A stretch of DNA of 46,403 nucleotides from Candidatus Galloscillospira excrementipullorum. Lineage in GTDB: Bacteria; Bacillota; Clostridia; Oscillospirales; Feifaniaceae. Both the position numbers and the translations under genes were made by a program. Below are positions 33,610-43,176 of the stretch, in pieces. The notes under the pieces were generated by a model that was given only the letters and a program-made list of their open reading frames with translations, was not told the origin of the DNA and ran no database searches. Each line of letters starts with the position of its first letter. Within the stretch, counting starts at the first letter, position 1. Location of the stretch: the NCBI GenBank assembly GCA_018714125.1, contig DVNV01000007.1:1-46403 (forward strand). The letters run 5' to 3'.

Positions 33610-33644
33610 GGGCACAAACAAAAAAACGGACGGGGGTGTGCGGT

Positions 33645-34529
33645 GTGCGCGTGGTCTATGTCGACACGCTGTTTTTATTCAATTTTGCCGTCAACAGGCT
33701 GCTGCTCGAGGGCACAAGGCAGGTGCTGCGCAGTACGGCCGCCAGACGCCGGCTGACGTGGGGCGCCCTGCTGGGCGCCGCCTACGCCGTTTGGAGCGTG
33801 ATGCAGCCCCAAAGCCTTGTGACCAGCGTCCCGATGCGCCTGGCCGCCGGGGTGCTGATGGTGCTGATTGCCTTCGGCCGGGGAGGACGTGCCCAGATTC
33901 TCCGGTGCTGTCTGGCCTTTTTCTGCCTGTCGGCCTGCGCGGGAGGCGCCGTTTTTGCCCTTTACTACCTGCTGGGCAACGGCAGCGATTTTACCCTGCT
34001 CGAGGGGATTGCCTACCTCGACCTGCCGCTCGGCAGCTTTTTGCTCTTCTTCCTGGCGGCCTTTCCGGTCTGCCTGTCAGGGTATCGCCTTTTTACGGCA
34101 GGAAGGGGCGTGACCCAGAGGCATGTGGAGGTGACGCTCACGGCCGCCGGCAGGACGCTCACGGCCATGGCCCTGCTCGACACGGGCTGCCTGCTGTGTG
34201 ATCCCCTCTCGGGGCGTCCGGCCGTCGTGGCAGAGAGGGAGCTGCTGTTTGACCTGCCCGTCGAGGCAGACAGGCCGCCTCCCGGCACCCTGTGGCTGCC
34301 CTTTGTCACCGTCGGCGCAAAGGGGCTGCTTCCGGCCGTGCCGGGGCAGAGACTGAGCTGGCAGCAGGAGGGGAAGACGGTGGTACACACCGATTTTTAC
34401 GTCGCGCTGACCGAGCAGCCCCTCTCCCCGGACGGGAGCTTTCGGCTGCTGCTGCCCCACACCCTTGCGGCGGGGGGCGATGAGATTGATATGCGAAAAA
34501 AAGAGGAGGTAACTCAGCCATGTCCATGA
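33645..34529 (+). CDS. spoIIGA: Pro-sigma-E processing protease SpoIIGA
   Basis: Membrane aspartic protease that, at the sporulation septum, is triggered by SpoIIR to cut pro-sigma-E in the mother cell. It has 294 residues: about five N-terminal membrane segments (1-150), then a cytoplasmic retropepsin-like domain with catalytic Asp179 in LLDTGCLL, followed by [11 protein letters not shown] as in the family. It works as a dimer, each subunit giving one Asp. I chose GTG 33645 ([14 protein letters not shown]) with GGGGG eight bases upstream; a GTG three codons earlier is less well spaced. It overlaps sigE, its substrate's gene, by ten bases. Confidence 0.93.
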   Translation: MRVVYVDTLFLFNFAVNRLLLEGTRQVLRSTAARRRLTWGALLGAAYAVWSVMQPQSLVTSVPMRLAAGVLMVLIAFGRGGRAQILRCCLAFFCLSACAGGAVFALYYLLGNGSDFTLLEGIAYLDLPLGSFLLFFLAAFPVCLSGYRLFTAGRGVTQRHVEVTLTAAGRTLTAMALLDTGCLLCDPLSGRPAVVAERELLFDLPVEADRPPPGTLWLPFVTVGAKGLLPAVPGQRLSWQQEGKTVVHTDFYVALTEQPLSPDGSFRLLLPHTLAAGGDEIDMRKKEEVTQPCP

Positions 34530-35236
34530 TGATGTCCCTGCGTCTTGCATTTTTGCGGTTTTTGCTTCGCGCCGCCGGCCTTTTTGCCCCGTCTGTGCAC
34601 TACATCCACGGGGCCGACACGCTGCCCCCGCCGCTCACGCGGGAGCGCGAGGCCGAACTGCTGGCCCGCCTGCCCTCCCGCGATGCCGCCGTGCGCGACG
34701 AGCTCATCGAACACAACCTGCGGCTGGTGGTCTATATTGCGCGAAAGTATGAGAGCAGCGGAATCGGCGTGGAGGACCTCATCTCCATTGGCTCCATCGG
34801 GCTCATCAAGGCCATCAACTCCTTCCAGCCCGCCAAGGGCATTAAGCTGGCCACCTATGCCTCGCGCTGCATCGAGAATGAAATCCTGATGACGCTGCGG
34901 AAGACACACAACCTGCGCCATGACATCTCCATCGACGAGCCCCTGACGGTGGACTGGGACGGCAATGAGCTCCTGCTGTCGGACATCCTTGGCACCGACG
35001 GGGACGTGACCTCGCGCAGGATTGAGGAGCGCGAGGAGCGGGAGGCGCTGCTCCGCGCCGTTGCGACGCTGGGAGAGCGGGAACGAAAAATCATGGAATA
35101 CCGCTTTGGCATGAGAGGAGAAGAAAAAACGCAAAAGGATGTTGCAGACTTGCTGGGAATCTCTCAATCCTACATTTCCCGCCTGGAAAAGAAAATTCTC
35201 GTCAAACTCCGCAGGGAGATGGTCAAGACACTGTAA
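34520..35236 (+). CDS. sigE: Sporulation sigma factor pro-sigma-E
   Basis: Mother-cell-specific sigma factor made as an inactive precursor. The hydrophobic pro-sequence lines up residue for residue with that of Bacillus: Val26-His27-Tyr28-Ile29-His30-Gly31 against V-Y-Y-I-G-G, so cleavage near residue 27 is expected. Then come region 2 ([45 protein letters not shown]) and regions 3-4 ([36 protein letters not shown]). Length 238 equals the Bacillus protein. The start has GAGGAGGT ten bases upstream; ATG codons follow at positions 3, 4 and 5. Confidence 0.97.
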   Translation: MSMMMSLRLAFLRFLLRAAGLFAPSVHYIHGADTLPPPLTREREAELLARLPSRDAAVRDELIEHNLRLVVYIARKYESSGIGVEDLISIGSIGLIKAINSFQPAKGIKLATYASRCIENEILMTLRKTHNLRHDISIDEPLTVDWDGNELLLSDILGTDGDVTSRRIEEREEREALLRAVATLGERERKIMEYRFGMRGEEKTQKDVADLLGISQSYISRLEKKILVKLRREMVKTL

Positions 35237-35277
35237 AAAATAAACAGAATCTGGAAAAATTAGAGGGCTTTCAAACG

Positions 35278-35307
35278 GTATAAACTTCTCGGCGCGCGCC
35301 CATACTT
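35278..35307 (+). promoter_or_regulatory. Sigma-G/F-type promoter of sigG
   Basis: GTATAA (35278-35283), 17 bp, CATACTT (35301-35307) match the sigma-G elements (GnATRh, CATnMTA) at all but the last base. In Bacillus sigG is read by sigma-F and then by sigma-G itself, so self-activation is likely. The CATACT core is shared with the gerA promoter in this window. Confidence 0.7.
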
Positions 35308-35349
35308 TCACACAGAAACGTTGTGAAAGAAACGATGGGAGGCGGCGTC

Positions 35350-36126
35350 ATGCAGCATGCAAAGGTGGAAATCTGCGGGGTCAATACGGCCACTCTCAAG
35401 CTGTTGACAAGCGAGCGCAAGGAGGAGCTTTTGCGCAAGATTGCGCAAGGGGATGCAACGGCGCGCCAGGAGTTTATCGAAGGCAACCTGCGGCTGGTGC
35501 TCAGCGTGATTCAAAGGTTTATCGGGCGCGGCGAAATGGTGGATGACCTGTTTCAGGTGGGCTGCATCGGGCTCATCAAGGCAGTGGACAATTTTGATAT
35601 GGACTATCAGGTGAAGTTTTCCACCTATGCCGTCCCCATGATTGTGGGCGAGTTGCGCCGCCACATGCGCGACTCGGGTTCGGTCCGGGTCAGCCGTTCG
35701 CTGCGCGACACCGCCTATAAGGCCCTGGCCGCCAAGGAGAAGCTGACGGGTGAACTGTCCAGGGAGCCGCGTGTGGAGGAGATTGCAAAGGAGCTTGAGC
35801 TCAAAAAGGAAGACGTTGTCCTTGCGCTCGACGCCATTTTGGAGCCCATTTCGCTGTTTGAGCCCATTTACTGCGACAACGGCGATGCGGTCTTTGTCAT
35901 GGATCAGGTGGCGGACCCCGTCAACACCGACGAAAACTGGATGGAGGAGCTCGCCATCAGGGACTCTATCTCGTCGCTTTCCCCCAGGGAAAAGAGGATT
36001 TTGGCCCTGCGCTTTTTTGAGGGGCGAACCCAGGTGGAGGTGGCGAAGGAAATCGGCATCAGTCAGGCCCAGGTCAGCAGGCTGGAAAAAGGGGCCATTG
36101 AACAGATTAAGAAAAACCTTTCGTAA
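35350..36126 (+). CDS. sigG: Late forespore sigma factor sigma-G
   Basis: Directs late forespore genes (germinant receptors, small acid-soluble proteins). The 258 residues begin MQHAKVEICGVNT, matching Bacillus sigma-G (NKVEICGVDT). Region 2 reads NLRLVLSVIQRF, then VDDLFQVGCIGLIKAVDNFD and FSTYAVPMIVGELRRHMRD; SVRVSRSLRDTAYKAL follows, and region 4 has TQVEVAKEIGISQAQVSRLEKGAI. I placed the start at ATG 35350 with GGGAGG seven bases upstream rather than at an in-frame ATG nine codons earlier. It lies 113 bases after sigE, behind its own promoter. Confidence 0.97.
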   Translation: MQHAKVEICGVNTATLKLLTSERKEELLRKIAQGDATARQEFIEGNLRLVLSVIQRFIGRGEMVDDLFQVGCIGLIKAVDNFDMDYQVKFSTYAVPMIVGELRRHMRDSGSVRVSRSLRDTAYKALAAKEKLTGELSREPRVEEIAKELELKKEDVVLALDAILEPISLFEPIYCDNGDAVFVMDQVADPVNTDENWMEELAIRDSISSLSPREKRILALRFFEGRTQVEVAKEIGISQAQVSRLEKGAIEQIKKNLS

Positions 36127-36136
36127 ACGAGCGGCA

Positions 36137-36197
36137 TTCCCGCCGCAAAACAGGGCGCACGGCAACAGGAGCCGTGCGCCCTGTTTTGCGGCGGGAA
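36137..36197. repeat. Perfect 27-bp inverted repeat after sigG
   Basis: Two 27-base arms with a 7-base loop lie ten bases after the sigG stop. No T run follows on either strand, so it is not a standard intrinsic terminator. It may still slow polymerase or protect the sigG mRNA end. Confidence 0.85.
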
Positions 36198-36273
36198 ATT
36201 TGCGCAGGGTGCGCGCGGGCGGGGTCTGCCGCCGTCAGTCAAGACATATACTAGGGGAAAAGGGGGGAAACCC

Positions 36274-36570
36274 ATGTGGCGCTTGGGGGATTTGCGGCGA
36301 AAGGAAGTTGTCAATATCCGCGACGGGACTAGGCTGGGCTTTGTCACGGACGTGGAAATCGACGAGGTCGACGGGCGCATCGAGTCGCTGGTGGTGCCGG
36401 GCCCCACCCGCCTGTTTGGCCTGTTTGGCCGCGAGGAGGATTACATCATCAGCTGGGACGAAATTGAAACGCTGGGGGAGGACATCGTGCTGGTCAGCGT
36501 GGCCATGCCCGACCGAAGGGCGCAGGGCGCCCGGGAACGCCGCGTCCGCAGGCGGCATTTTTCCTATTGA
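36274..36570 (+). CDS. YlmC/YmxH-family PRC-barrel protein
   Basis: A 98-residue small PRC-barrel protein of the YlmC/YmxH sporulation-associated family. The family block is well kept: RLGDLRRKEVVNIRDGTRLGFVTD split over the first strands, then VVPGPTRLFGLFGREEDYIISWD. A basic tail (RRAQGARERRVRRRHFSY) extends past the usual end. In spore formers this gene commonly follows sigG, as here. The biochemical role is unknown. A TATACT (36247-36252) may be its -10 but no good -35 accompanies it. Confidence 0.9.
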   Translation: MWRLGDLRRKEVVNIRDGTRLGFVTDVEIDEVDGRIESLVVPGPTRLFGLFGREEDYIISWDEIETLGEDIVLVSVAMPDRRAQGARERRVRRRHFSY

Positions 36571-36738
36571 AGCGTTTTTGCAAGGCGGCTTTCGGTGGAG
36601 CTGCTGCAGGAAAAGGAATTTGAGGAAGATGGAGGGCAAAGGGGCGTGCGCCGGGGAAGGGTGTGCGCCCTCTGCTTGTTTCCCAAAATTCACCAGTCAG
36701 GTATTTTTTCCCAAAAACTTCTCTTTTGAAGAGCGGTG

Positions 36739-36747
36739 TGGTATGAT
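36739..36747 (+). promoter_or_regulatory. Extended -10 upstream of rlmB
   Basis: TGGTATGAT is an extended -10 element about 60 bases before the rlmB start. The -35 is poor. The 238-base gap before rlmB holds nothing else that I can support. Confidence 0.5.
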
Positions 36748-36808
36748 AAGGGGTAGGATTTTGTGAGCGGGAAGCTCAACGTCTTGCGGAAATGGAGACT
36801 GGAGATAT

Positions 36809-37600
36809 ATGAAGCGAGAGCTCGGACGGCGTACCGACGAGGCGCCGGAGGCAGAGACGCTCCGGGAGGGCGTTGTGGCCGGCAGAAACGCGGTGCTGGA
36901 AGCCATCAAGAGCGCGGCGTCCATTGAAAAGATTTATGTGGCGCGCGGAGAAAAGCAGGGCTCCATTGTGCGCATTTTGGCGCTGGCACGGGAGAAGAAC
37001 ATTGTCGTGCAGGAGGCTGACCGCGTAAAGCTGGACCATATCAGCGGGATTACGACGCATCAGGGTGTCGTGGCCTACCTTGGGCAAAAGGACTACTGCA
37101 CGGTGGACGACATGCTGGAGGCGGCGAGAAGCAGGGGAGAGGCCCCCTTCCTCATTTTGTGCGACGAGATTGCAGACCCGCACAACCTGGGGGCCATTTT
37201 GCGCACCGCCGAGGTGGCCGGGGCGCATGGGGTCATTGTACCCAAGCACCGGGGGGTGGGCATCACGCCCGCCGTCACCAAGGCTTCGGCGGGCGCGGTG
37301 TTCCACGTTGCGGTGGCCAAGGTGACAAATCTGGTGCGCACGATGGAAGAGCTCAAGCAAAAGGGCGTGTGGCTCTACGGGACCGACGCTGCGGCGCAGG
37401 CCACCATCTACGAAACGGATTTTACGGGTGGCGTGGGCCTTGTGATTGGCAGCGAGGGCGCCGGGATGAGCCGCCTTGTGCGCGAGACCTGCGACTTTCT
37501 GGTCTCGATTCCCATGTTCGGACAGGTCAACTCGCTCAACGCCTCGGTGGCGGCGGGCGTGGTGATGTATGAAGTGGTGCGCCAGAGGTGTCTGAAGTAG
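36809..37600 (+). CDS. rlmB: SpoU-family 23S rRNA 2'-O-methyltransferase
   Basis: A 263-residue SPOUT-class RNA methyltransferase, most like RlmB, which methylates a guanosine ribose in 23S rRNA. The N-terminal substrate-binding domain (about 20-95) has VVAGRNAVLEAI. The trefoil-knot catalytic domain has motif 1 DPHNLGAILRTAEVAGAHG, motif 2 VGLVIGSEGAGMSRLV and motif 3 IPMFGQVNSLNASVAAGVVM. An extra charged 18-residue N-terminal stretch precedes the domain. It is the first gene of a long plus-strand run to hslO. Confidence 0.92.
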   Translation: MKRELGRRTDEAPEAETLREGVVAGRNAVLEAIKSAASIEKIYVARGEKQGSIVRILALAREKNIVVQEADRVKLDHISGITTHQGVVAYLGQKDYCTVDDMLEAARSRGEAPFLILCDEIADPHNLGAILRTAEVAGAHGVIVPKHRGVGITPAVTKASAGAVFHVAVAKVTNLVRTMEELKQKGVWLYGTDAAAQATIYETDFTGGVGLVIGSEGAGMSRLVRETCDFLVSIPMFGQVNSLNASVAAGVVMYEVVRQRCLK

Positions 37601-37622
37601 CAAAAAGCAAAGGGAGAGCGAA

Positions 37623-40289
37623 ATGGCGAAGGTGGAAACAAAGGACAGGCAGGAGCAGCAAAGCGGCAGCCCCCGGCAGGACGGCAGCCCCTTTGACACC
37701 GGGATGATAGAGCGGGAGCTCGATGATTTGCTGCGCCAGCGCAAACTGGCGCGGCAGGGTCGGGGCCTTGAGGAGCTGCTGGGCGAAACGCACGGCGAAG
37801 AGGGCCGGGACGGGCCGGAAGAGCCGGACGAAGCAAAGCCCCGGCAGCAGCAGGAGGCGCCAAATGCCGGCGCGCAGCAGATGCAGGCAGACGGACCCAA
37901 AGAGAAGAACGCCTCCCCCCAAGAGCGGCAGGAGGGCCCGGAAGGGGAGCAAAAGGCCGAAAGGGAACAAGAGCCGGCCACGGACCTGCAGCAGCCGCCG
38001 GACGGCGGCTCAGGCGATGCGGCCCCTGAAGGCGGGGCGCCTGAGGCGGACGAAAAGGGCGTGGTGCTGCACCTTCACAAGGAGGGTGCGGCGCACCGCA
38101 GGCAGGACGGCGAAGCGGGCGAGGCGCACAGGGACGGCGAAGAGCCTGAAAAGGGCCGCCGCGCGCCCCGGCGTCCGGCCAAGATTGCCCAGGTGCGCTC
38201 GTTTGTTCAAACGCGCTTTGAAGAGCAGGAAATTGAGCAAGACGGCATGCCGGTGGAAGAGCAGCACCAGAAGTTTGTGGTCACGCTGCCCGAGGAGGTT
38301 TATCAAATCGGAAAATCCGCCCAGCCCGGGCAAGACGGTGAGCAGCAGGGGGAGGCCCCGGCGCTGACACTGGAACAATACATCACAGGCGACATTCCCG
38401 CCGAGCCCGAGGCGCAGGCCGTTGCACCCCGGGATGCACAGCCTTCGTCCAAGGGCAAGGCGTCCGGCAAGGGGAGAAAGCTGATTGACAGCAGGGAGCC
38501 CGCCGGGCAGGGGGAGCCTGCCCGGGAGGGGGACTCTGCCGGGCGGGGCAAAAAACCCTCGCTGCTCGACCCCCTGTTTGAAGAGGAGCCGCAAGACGAG
38601 GTGCGGGAAAAGGGGGCGCCTCGGCCCCATCCGCTTGACGAGCAGCCCGGGAAGGGCCCCGTCAAGGCGCTGCTCAAGCGGGCCAAGGCGGCCTCGCTGA
38701 TGGTCAGGTGCTCGGCACTGCTGCTGCTTGCGCAGTTGAGCGCGCTGGTCTTTGCCTTCACCGGGGTTCCGGAGTTTTTGGGTTCCCATGCAAGGATGGC
38801 CTGGATTGCCTTTGGCCTGCTTGCGGTGCAGATGGTGCTTGGCATGGAGGTGGTGCTGGGTGCGGCCGACGAATGGCGTCAGCGCCGTCCCTCGACCTGC
38901 AACCTGGTGCTGCTGGTCTGCCTGCTGTGCCTGCTGCAAACGGGCATTGACGGGGCCTCTGGCGGCGCGATTGTCACGCTCTATCCCTCGCTGCTGCTCT
39001 TTGCGGCGCTGTGCAACCGCCGTGCGCTGCTCAGGAAGGCTGCTGCCGACGGACGCCTGGTGCGCTCCTCCAGGAAAAAGTGGGTGCCCGCCGTTTTGCA
39101 GACCGGGGACGAGCCGCCCCTGCGGGTGCTTGTCAGCGAGCAGCGCACCTCCTTTGAGGGATATTTTACCCGTCTGTTTGCCCTGTCCGACGTGGACAAG
39201 CTGTCCTGCCTGCTGCTGCCGGCGGGGGCACTGCTTGGCGTGCTGTATCTTCTGCTCAATCGGCAGTCGTCACAGCCCATGCCCACGCTCACGGTTTTGC
39301 TGTGCGCCTTTGGCGCCGTGACGCCCTTCTCCCTGCTGCGCGCCTACGACGCGCCCTATGCAAGGCTTTCCGGCACGCTGCGCCGCCGTGGCTCGACGCT
39401 GGCGGGCTGTGAGGCTGCCAAGCAGCTCTCGTCGCTGCATGAGGTGCTGCTGACCGACGATGAATTTTTCGGCAGTCAGATGCCCATTATCACGGGGGTC
39501 AAGCTCTACAACGGCCACTCCCTGGAGGAGAGCGTGCTGGTCACGGCCAGCTTAGCGCACATTCTCAAGCTGCCGGTGGAGCACGCTCTGCTGGCCATGC
39601 TGGACAACCGGGCCGACCGCCTGATGAACCTGACGGAAATCAAGTATCTGGAGGGGGGCGGCCTGTCGGCCTTTGTGGGCGGCACGGTGGCCATGCTCGG
39701 CAACGAGCAGTTTATGAAGCAAAACATGATTCATGTGCCGCGCGACGATGTGGCCCCCGTCATCGAGAAAAACGGACGGGTACCCTTGTATCTGGCGTGC
39801 GGCGGCCACATGGCTGCGGTCTTTTCGGTGGATTACACCATTGCCCCGGCCAACGCCCGCATGCTCTCGAGGCTGACCAAGGCCGGGGTCGGGCTGCTGC
39901 TTTCAACCATGGACCCGCTCATGACGGGGGAGCTTGCCGAATGGATTGCCCTGCTCGACGCGGGCAGCGTGCGCACCATCTCTCCCGGAGAGCGGGAGGA
40001 GCTGCTGCGCCGTCCGCATGAGCAGACAGAGGTCATGGCGGTCAGCATTTCGGACAACCCCCTGTCGATGGCCTGGAGCCTGCTGGCCGCGTCGCAGCTG
40101 CGCACGGCCATGCGCATCGGCAGTGCGGTGGTGGTGCTGGCGGTGGCGGCCGGTGCCACGCTGTGCGGCGTCTTGCTGCAGACGGGCGCCATCCGTGCCC
40201 TGGGGCTTACGGGCATCATGCTCTTTGAGCTGGCCTGGGCGCTGCCCGTGTGGTGCGTTACGCTGCTGACCACCCGAATCAACCAGTGA
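37623..40289 (+). CDS. Degenerate P-type-ATPase-like membrane protein with long charged N terminus
   Basis: An 888-residue protein I cannot name. Residues 1-350 are low-complexity and charged (E, Q, G, P, K, R), probably disordered. Membrane segments follow at about 357-379, 392-413, 426-442, 449-468, 527-546, 554-575, 833-855 and 860-882, with a cytoplasmic block at 585-815. That is the topology of P1B-type ATPases (four helices, small loop, two helices, P/N domains, two helices). Sequence echoes support it: LAGCEAAKQLSSLHEVLLTDDEF lines up with the phosphorylation segment (Asp612 in place, KTGT lost), VEHAL with SEHPL, AMLGNEQFMKQN with the N-domain GN motif, and LLLSTMDP (Asp764) with LTGDN. 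The 58-residue loop has no TGE. It is likely inactive as a pump. It has a good ribosome site and lies between rlmB and a spoIID-like gene. Confidence 0.7.
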   Translation: MAKVETKDRQEQQSGSPRQDGSPFDTGMIERELDDLLRQRKLARQGRGLEELLGETHGEEGRDGPEEPDEAKPRQQQEAPNAGAQQMQADGPKEKNASPQERQEGPEGEQKAEREQEPATDLQQPPDGGSGDAAPEGGAPEADEKGVVLHLHKEGAAHRRQDGEAGEAHRDGEEPEKGRRAPRRPAKIAQVRSFVQTRFEEQEIEQDGMPVEEQHQKFVVTLPEEVYQIGKSAQPGQDGEQQGEAPALTLEQYITGDIPAEPEAQAVAPRDAQPSSKGKASGKGRKLIDSREPAGQGEPAREGDSAGRGKKPSLLDPLFEEEPQDEVREKGAPRPHPLDEQPGKGPVKALLKRAKAASLMVRCSALLLLAQLSALVFAFTGVPEFLGSHARMAWIAFGLLAVQMVLGMEVVLGAADEWRQRRPSTCNLVLLVCLLCLLQTGIDGASGGAIVTLYPSLLLFAALCNRRALLRKAAADGRLVRSSRKKWVPAVLQTGDEPPLRVLVSEQRTSFEGYFTRLFALSDVDKLSCLLLPAGALLGVLYLLLNRQSSQPMPTLTVLLCAFGAVTPFSLLRAYDAPYARLSGTLRRRGSTLAGCEAAKQLSSLHEVLLTDDEFFGSQMPIITGVKLYNGHSLEESVLVTASLAHILKLPVEHALLAMLDNRADRLMNLTEIKYLEGGGLSAFVGGTVAMLGNEQFMKQNMIHVPRDDVAPVIEKNGRVPLYLACGGHMAAVFSVDYTIAPANARMLSRLTKAGVGLLLSTMDPLMTGELAEWIALLDAGSVRTISPGEREELLRRPHEQTEVMAVSISDNPLSMAWSLLAASQLRTAMRIGSAVVVLAVAAGATLCGVLLQTGAIRALGLTGIMLFELAWALPVWCVTLLTTRINQ

Positions 40290-40360
40290 AGATATGAAAA
40301 AAAGCCTGCGCCTTCGGGCAGACAGGATAAGGGCATGACTTGAAGAGTAGGAGGAACAAC

Positions 40361-42022
40361 ATGAGCAATGCAGGGCGAGCCAAAAAAATCCTGGCGGCCG
40401 CTTCGTTTGCCTTGCTGCTGGCACTGGCACTGTGCCCCATGGCACAGGCGTATGACGACGATACGGTGATCCGTGTGGGCCTTTCTTACAGCAGAGGGGC
40501 GCAGCCTGCCTTTAATGCCCTTGCTGACAAGGGCTACATCATCGGATACTTTGAAGGAGACGAGTTTTACGAGGTTGGCACTCTCTCCAACCGCTACGTC
40601 GCCTTCTGTACCGACACCATGCTCTACACCAGCGGCCGCACCGTGACCTCTTCGTCTTCGGGCGGGGACATCGTGTTCAAGCCCTACCATCTGGAGGTCG
40701 AGCGCGACTTCGACAGCATTGAGCAGGCGCAAGATTACATTGCGCAGGTGCGGGACCAGGGGTATTCAGGAGAGATTTTCCCTGCCTACCTGCGCGGCGT
40801 TTTCCGCGTCTGCATCGAGCACTATTCCGCCCTTGAGTATGCAAGCGAGGACGTCCAGAACATCATGCAGTATACCATGGGCGACTCGGTGACGCCTGTG
40901 GGCGGGGAGAGCGACGTGATTACGGTTGTCGACCTCAACGACTTTTACATCGCGGCCGAAATTGCCGCGCCGCAGGGCTGCTGGCCCGCCGTCAAGGCGG
41001 CCGGAGAGGGGCAGACGCTCAAGAACAGCCTGTATTACTACAACGGCGCCTTTGAATTTCGCCGTCTGTCGGGCGGTGACATCACCTTTCTCAACACTCT
41101 TCCGCTCTCGGACTACTTAAAGGGTGTGCTCCCCTACGAAATGAACGGCGACTGGCCTCTGGAAGCCCTCAAGGCCCAGGCGCTGTGCGCGCGCTCCTAT
41201 GTGCTCTACAACCTCGGCAGGCACAGCAACTACGACATCTGCAACAGCACCCACTGCCAGGTCTATTACGGAACCGCCAAGGAGACCGAGCTTGTCAGGC
41301 AGGCGGTAGAGGAGACCAAAAACGAGATCGTGACCTATCAGGGCAAGGTGGTGAGCACCTACTACTTCTCCTCCTCGGGAGGCTACACCGAGTCGGCCAA
41401 AAACGTCTGGGGCGGCGACGACGCCCCCTATTGCGCCGCCGTGCCCGACCCCTATGAGGACCAGGACGCCATCACGCATTTCTCGGAAACCGTCACGCTT
41501 GACGAGCTGACGCAGCTCATCTCCTCCTGGAATACCGGCATCGACAGGGTGGCCGACTGTTATGTCTCGACCTACACCGAGCCTGCCCACAATGTGTATG
41601 CCGTGACCTTTGTGGGGGAAAACGGCAAGACCTACACCATTTCAGGGTGCGACAATGTGCGCATCAAGCTCGCAAGCCTTGTCAAAAGCCCGAGATTTGA
41701 CATTCTTTCAGGAGGGCTCTCCCTTTATGTCAACGATGGGGAGAAGCTGCCCTCCGGAACCCTCACGGCCATCACGGCCGACGACGTGCTGGTGCAGACG
41801 CCCTCCATCCCGTATGTCATTACGGCGCAGGGCGTGCAGCAGGTGCAGCGCAGCGAAAACAGCGACGGCACGCTGACCTTTTCGGGTTCCGGCCTTGGGC
41901 ACAACGTGGGCATGAGCCAGTTTGGCGCCAAGGGAATGGCCGAACAGGGCTATTCCTATCGCGATATTATTTTGCATTACTTCACCGGAGTGGAAATTCG
42001 GCGTTTAACAGAAATGGGGTAA
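40361..42022 (+). CDS. SpoIID/LytB-domain protein with SPOR-like region
   Basis: A secreted 553-residue protein. Bacillus SpoIID is a lytic transglycosylase that drives engulfment; LytB-type relatives modify amidases. A signal peptide (1-31, ending AQAY) is followed by a SPOR-like region (about 100-160, SIEQAQDYIAQVRDQGYSG) that may bind stripped glycan. The SpoIID domain (about 230-550) has LKGVLPYEMNG, ALKAQALCARSYVLYN, THCQVYYG, YYFSSSGGYTESAKNVWGG and the end block GHNVGMSQFGAKGMAEQGYS. I chose ATG 40361 after AGGAGG; a TTG seven codons earlier is weaker. It is larger than classic SpoIID (about 340), so it may be a paralogue rather than SpoIID itself. Confidence 0.9.
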   Translation: MSNAGRAKKILAAASFALLLALALCPMAQAYDDDTVIRVGLSYSRGAQPAFNALADKGYIIGYFEGDEFYEVGTLSNRYVAFCTDTMLYTSGRTVTSSSSGGDIVFKPYHLEVERDFDSIEQAQDYIAQVRDQGYSGEIFPAYLRGVFRVCIEHYSALEYASEDVQNIMQYTMGDSVTPVGGESDVITVVDLNDFYIAAEIAAPQGCWPAVKAAGEGQTLKNSLYYYNGAFEFRRLSGGDITFLNTLPLSDYLKGVLPYEMNGDWPLEALKAQALCARSYVLYNLGRHSNYDICNSTHCQVYYGTAKETELVRQAVEETKNEIVTYQGKVVSTYYFSSSGGYTESAKNVWGGDDAPYCAAVPDPYEDQDAITHFSETVTLDELTQLISSWNTGIDRVADCYVSTYTEPAHNVYAVTFVGENGKTYTISGCDNVRIKLASLVKSPRFDILSGGLSLYVNDGEKLPSGTLTAITADDVLVQTPSIPYVITAQGVQQVQRSENSDGTLTFSGSGLGHNVGMSQFGAKGMAEQGYSYRDIILHYFTGVEIRRLTEMG

Positions 42023-42028
42023 GGCGCC

Positions 42029-43048
42029 TTGAAGACAAGCGATTTTTCCTTTGATTTGCCGGAAGAGCTCATCGCGCAGACGCCTCTTGAGCGGCGCGAC
42101 GCCTCCCGGCTGCTGGTGCTCGACAAAACGACGGGGCAGACAAAACACCGCCATTTTTACGACATCGCGCAGGAGCTCTCACCGGGGGACTTGCTGGTGC
42201 TCAACGATTCGCGCGTCATCCCGGCGCGCCTGTTCGGACGCCGGGAGAGCGGGCCGGCCGAAGTGGAATTTCTGCTGCTGCGCGAGCGCGGGCTTTGCCT
42301 GTGGGAGACCATGGTGCGCCCTGGGAAAAAGGCGCGGCCCGGCACGGTGTTCTCCTTTGGGGAGGGCCTGACGGGCGAGGTGCTCGATACGCTGGAGGGC
42401 GGCCTGCGCCTGGTCCGCTTCCAATGTGAGGGCAATTTCTTCGAGGTGCTCGACAAAATCGGGCAGATGCCCCTGCCGCCCTACATTCATGAGCCTCTGC
42501 GCGAAAACGAACGCTATCAGACGGTCTATGCCGAGCACCGGGGCTCCGCCGCCGCGCCGACGGCCGGCCTGCATTTTACGCCGGAGCTGCTCGAAGAGGT
42601 GCAGCAAAAGGGTATCGGCGTTGCCAGAGTGACGCTGCATGTCGGGCTGGGCACCTTCCGTCCTGTAAAGGTGGAAGACGTTACGCAGCACCACATGCAC
42701 TCGGAGTGGTGCTGCGTTTCTCAGGAGACGGCCGACGCCGTCAACGAGACCAAGCGGCGGGGCGGCCGCGTTGTTTCGGTGGGCACAACGAGCTGCCGCA
42801 CGCTGGAATCCATGGCCAAAGATGGCAGGCTGCTGGCGGGTACCCGTGACACCGACATTTTTATCTATCCGCCCTATGAGTTTCAGATTGTCGACGCTCT
42901 TATCACCAATTTTCATCTGCCCGAGTCCACTCTGCTCATGCTGGTCTCGGCGCTGGCGGGCAGGGAGCACATCCTCGAGGCCTACCGGCAGGCGGTGGAG
43001 ATGCGCTATCGCTTCTTTTCGTTTGGCGATGCCATGCTCATCCGATGA
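42029..43048 (+). CDS. queA: S-adenosylmethionine:tRNA ribosyltransferase-isomerase
   Basis: Adds an epoxycyclopentane unit from the ribose of S-adenosylmethionine to 7-aminomethyl-7-deazaguanine in tRNA, making epoxyqueuosine. The 339 residues are full length, with signatures [22 protein letters not shown] (split at the start), [40 protein letters not shown] and the C-terminal [17 protein letters not shown]. It begins at TTG, six bases after the upstream spoIID-like gene, and is followed by tgt, the preceding enzyme of the pathway. Confidence 0.97.
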   Translation: MKTSDFSFDLPEELIAQTPLERRDASRLLVLDKTTGQTKHRHFYDIAQELSPGDLLVLNDSRVIPARLFGRRESGPAEVEFLLLRERGLCLWETMVRPGKKARPGTVFSFGEGLTGEVLDTLEGGLRLVRFQCEGNFFEVLDKIGQMPLPPYIHEPLRENERYQTVYAEHRGSAAAPTAGLHFTPELLEEVQQKGIGVARVTLHVGLGTFRPVKVEDVTQHHMHSEWCCVSQETADAVNETKRRGGRVVSVGTTSCRTLESMAKDGRLLAGTRDTDIFIYPPYEFQIVDALITNFHLPESTLLMLVSALAGREHILEAYRQAVEMRYRFFSFGDAMLIR

Positions 43049-43086
43049 GCAAGAGGTGAAAGGTGCCGGAGTGCCGGCCTGTGCGC

Positions 43087-43118
43087 AAGCATGAAAAGGG
43101 GAAGGCCTTTTCATGCTT
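43087..43118 (+). other. Hairpin between queA and tgt
   Basis: A perfect 13-bp stem (AAGCATGAAAAGG and complement) with a 6-base loop and no T run. It may be an mRNA processing or partial attenuation site. I see no preQ1 riboswitch features. Confidence 0.6.
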
Positions 43119-43176
43119 GTCTGCTGTTTTGCCGGAGCGGGCAAAAGGGCTTCAAAACGTGTGTGGAGGAAAAAGT

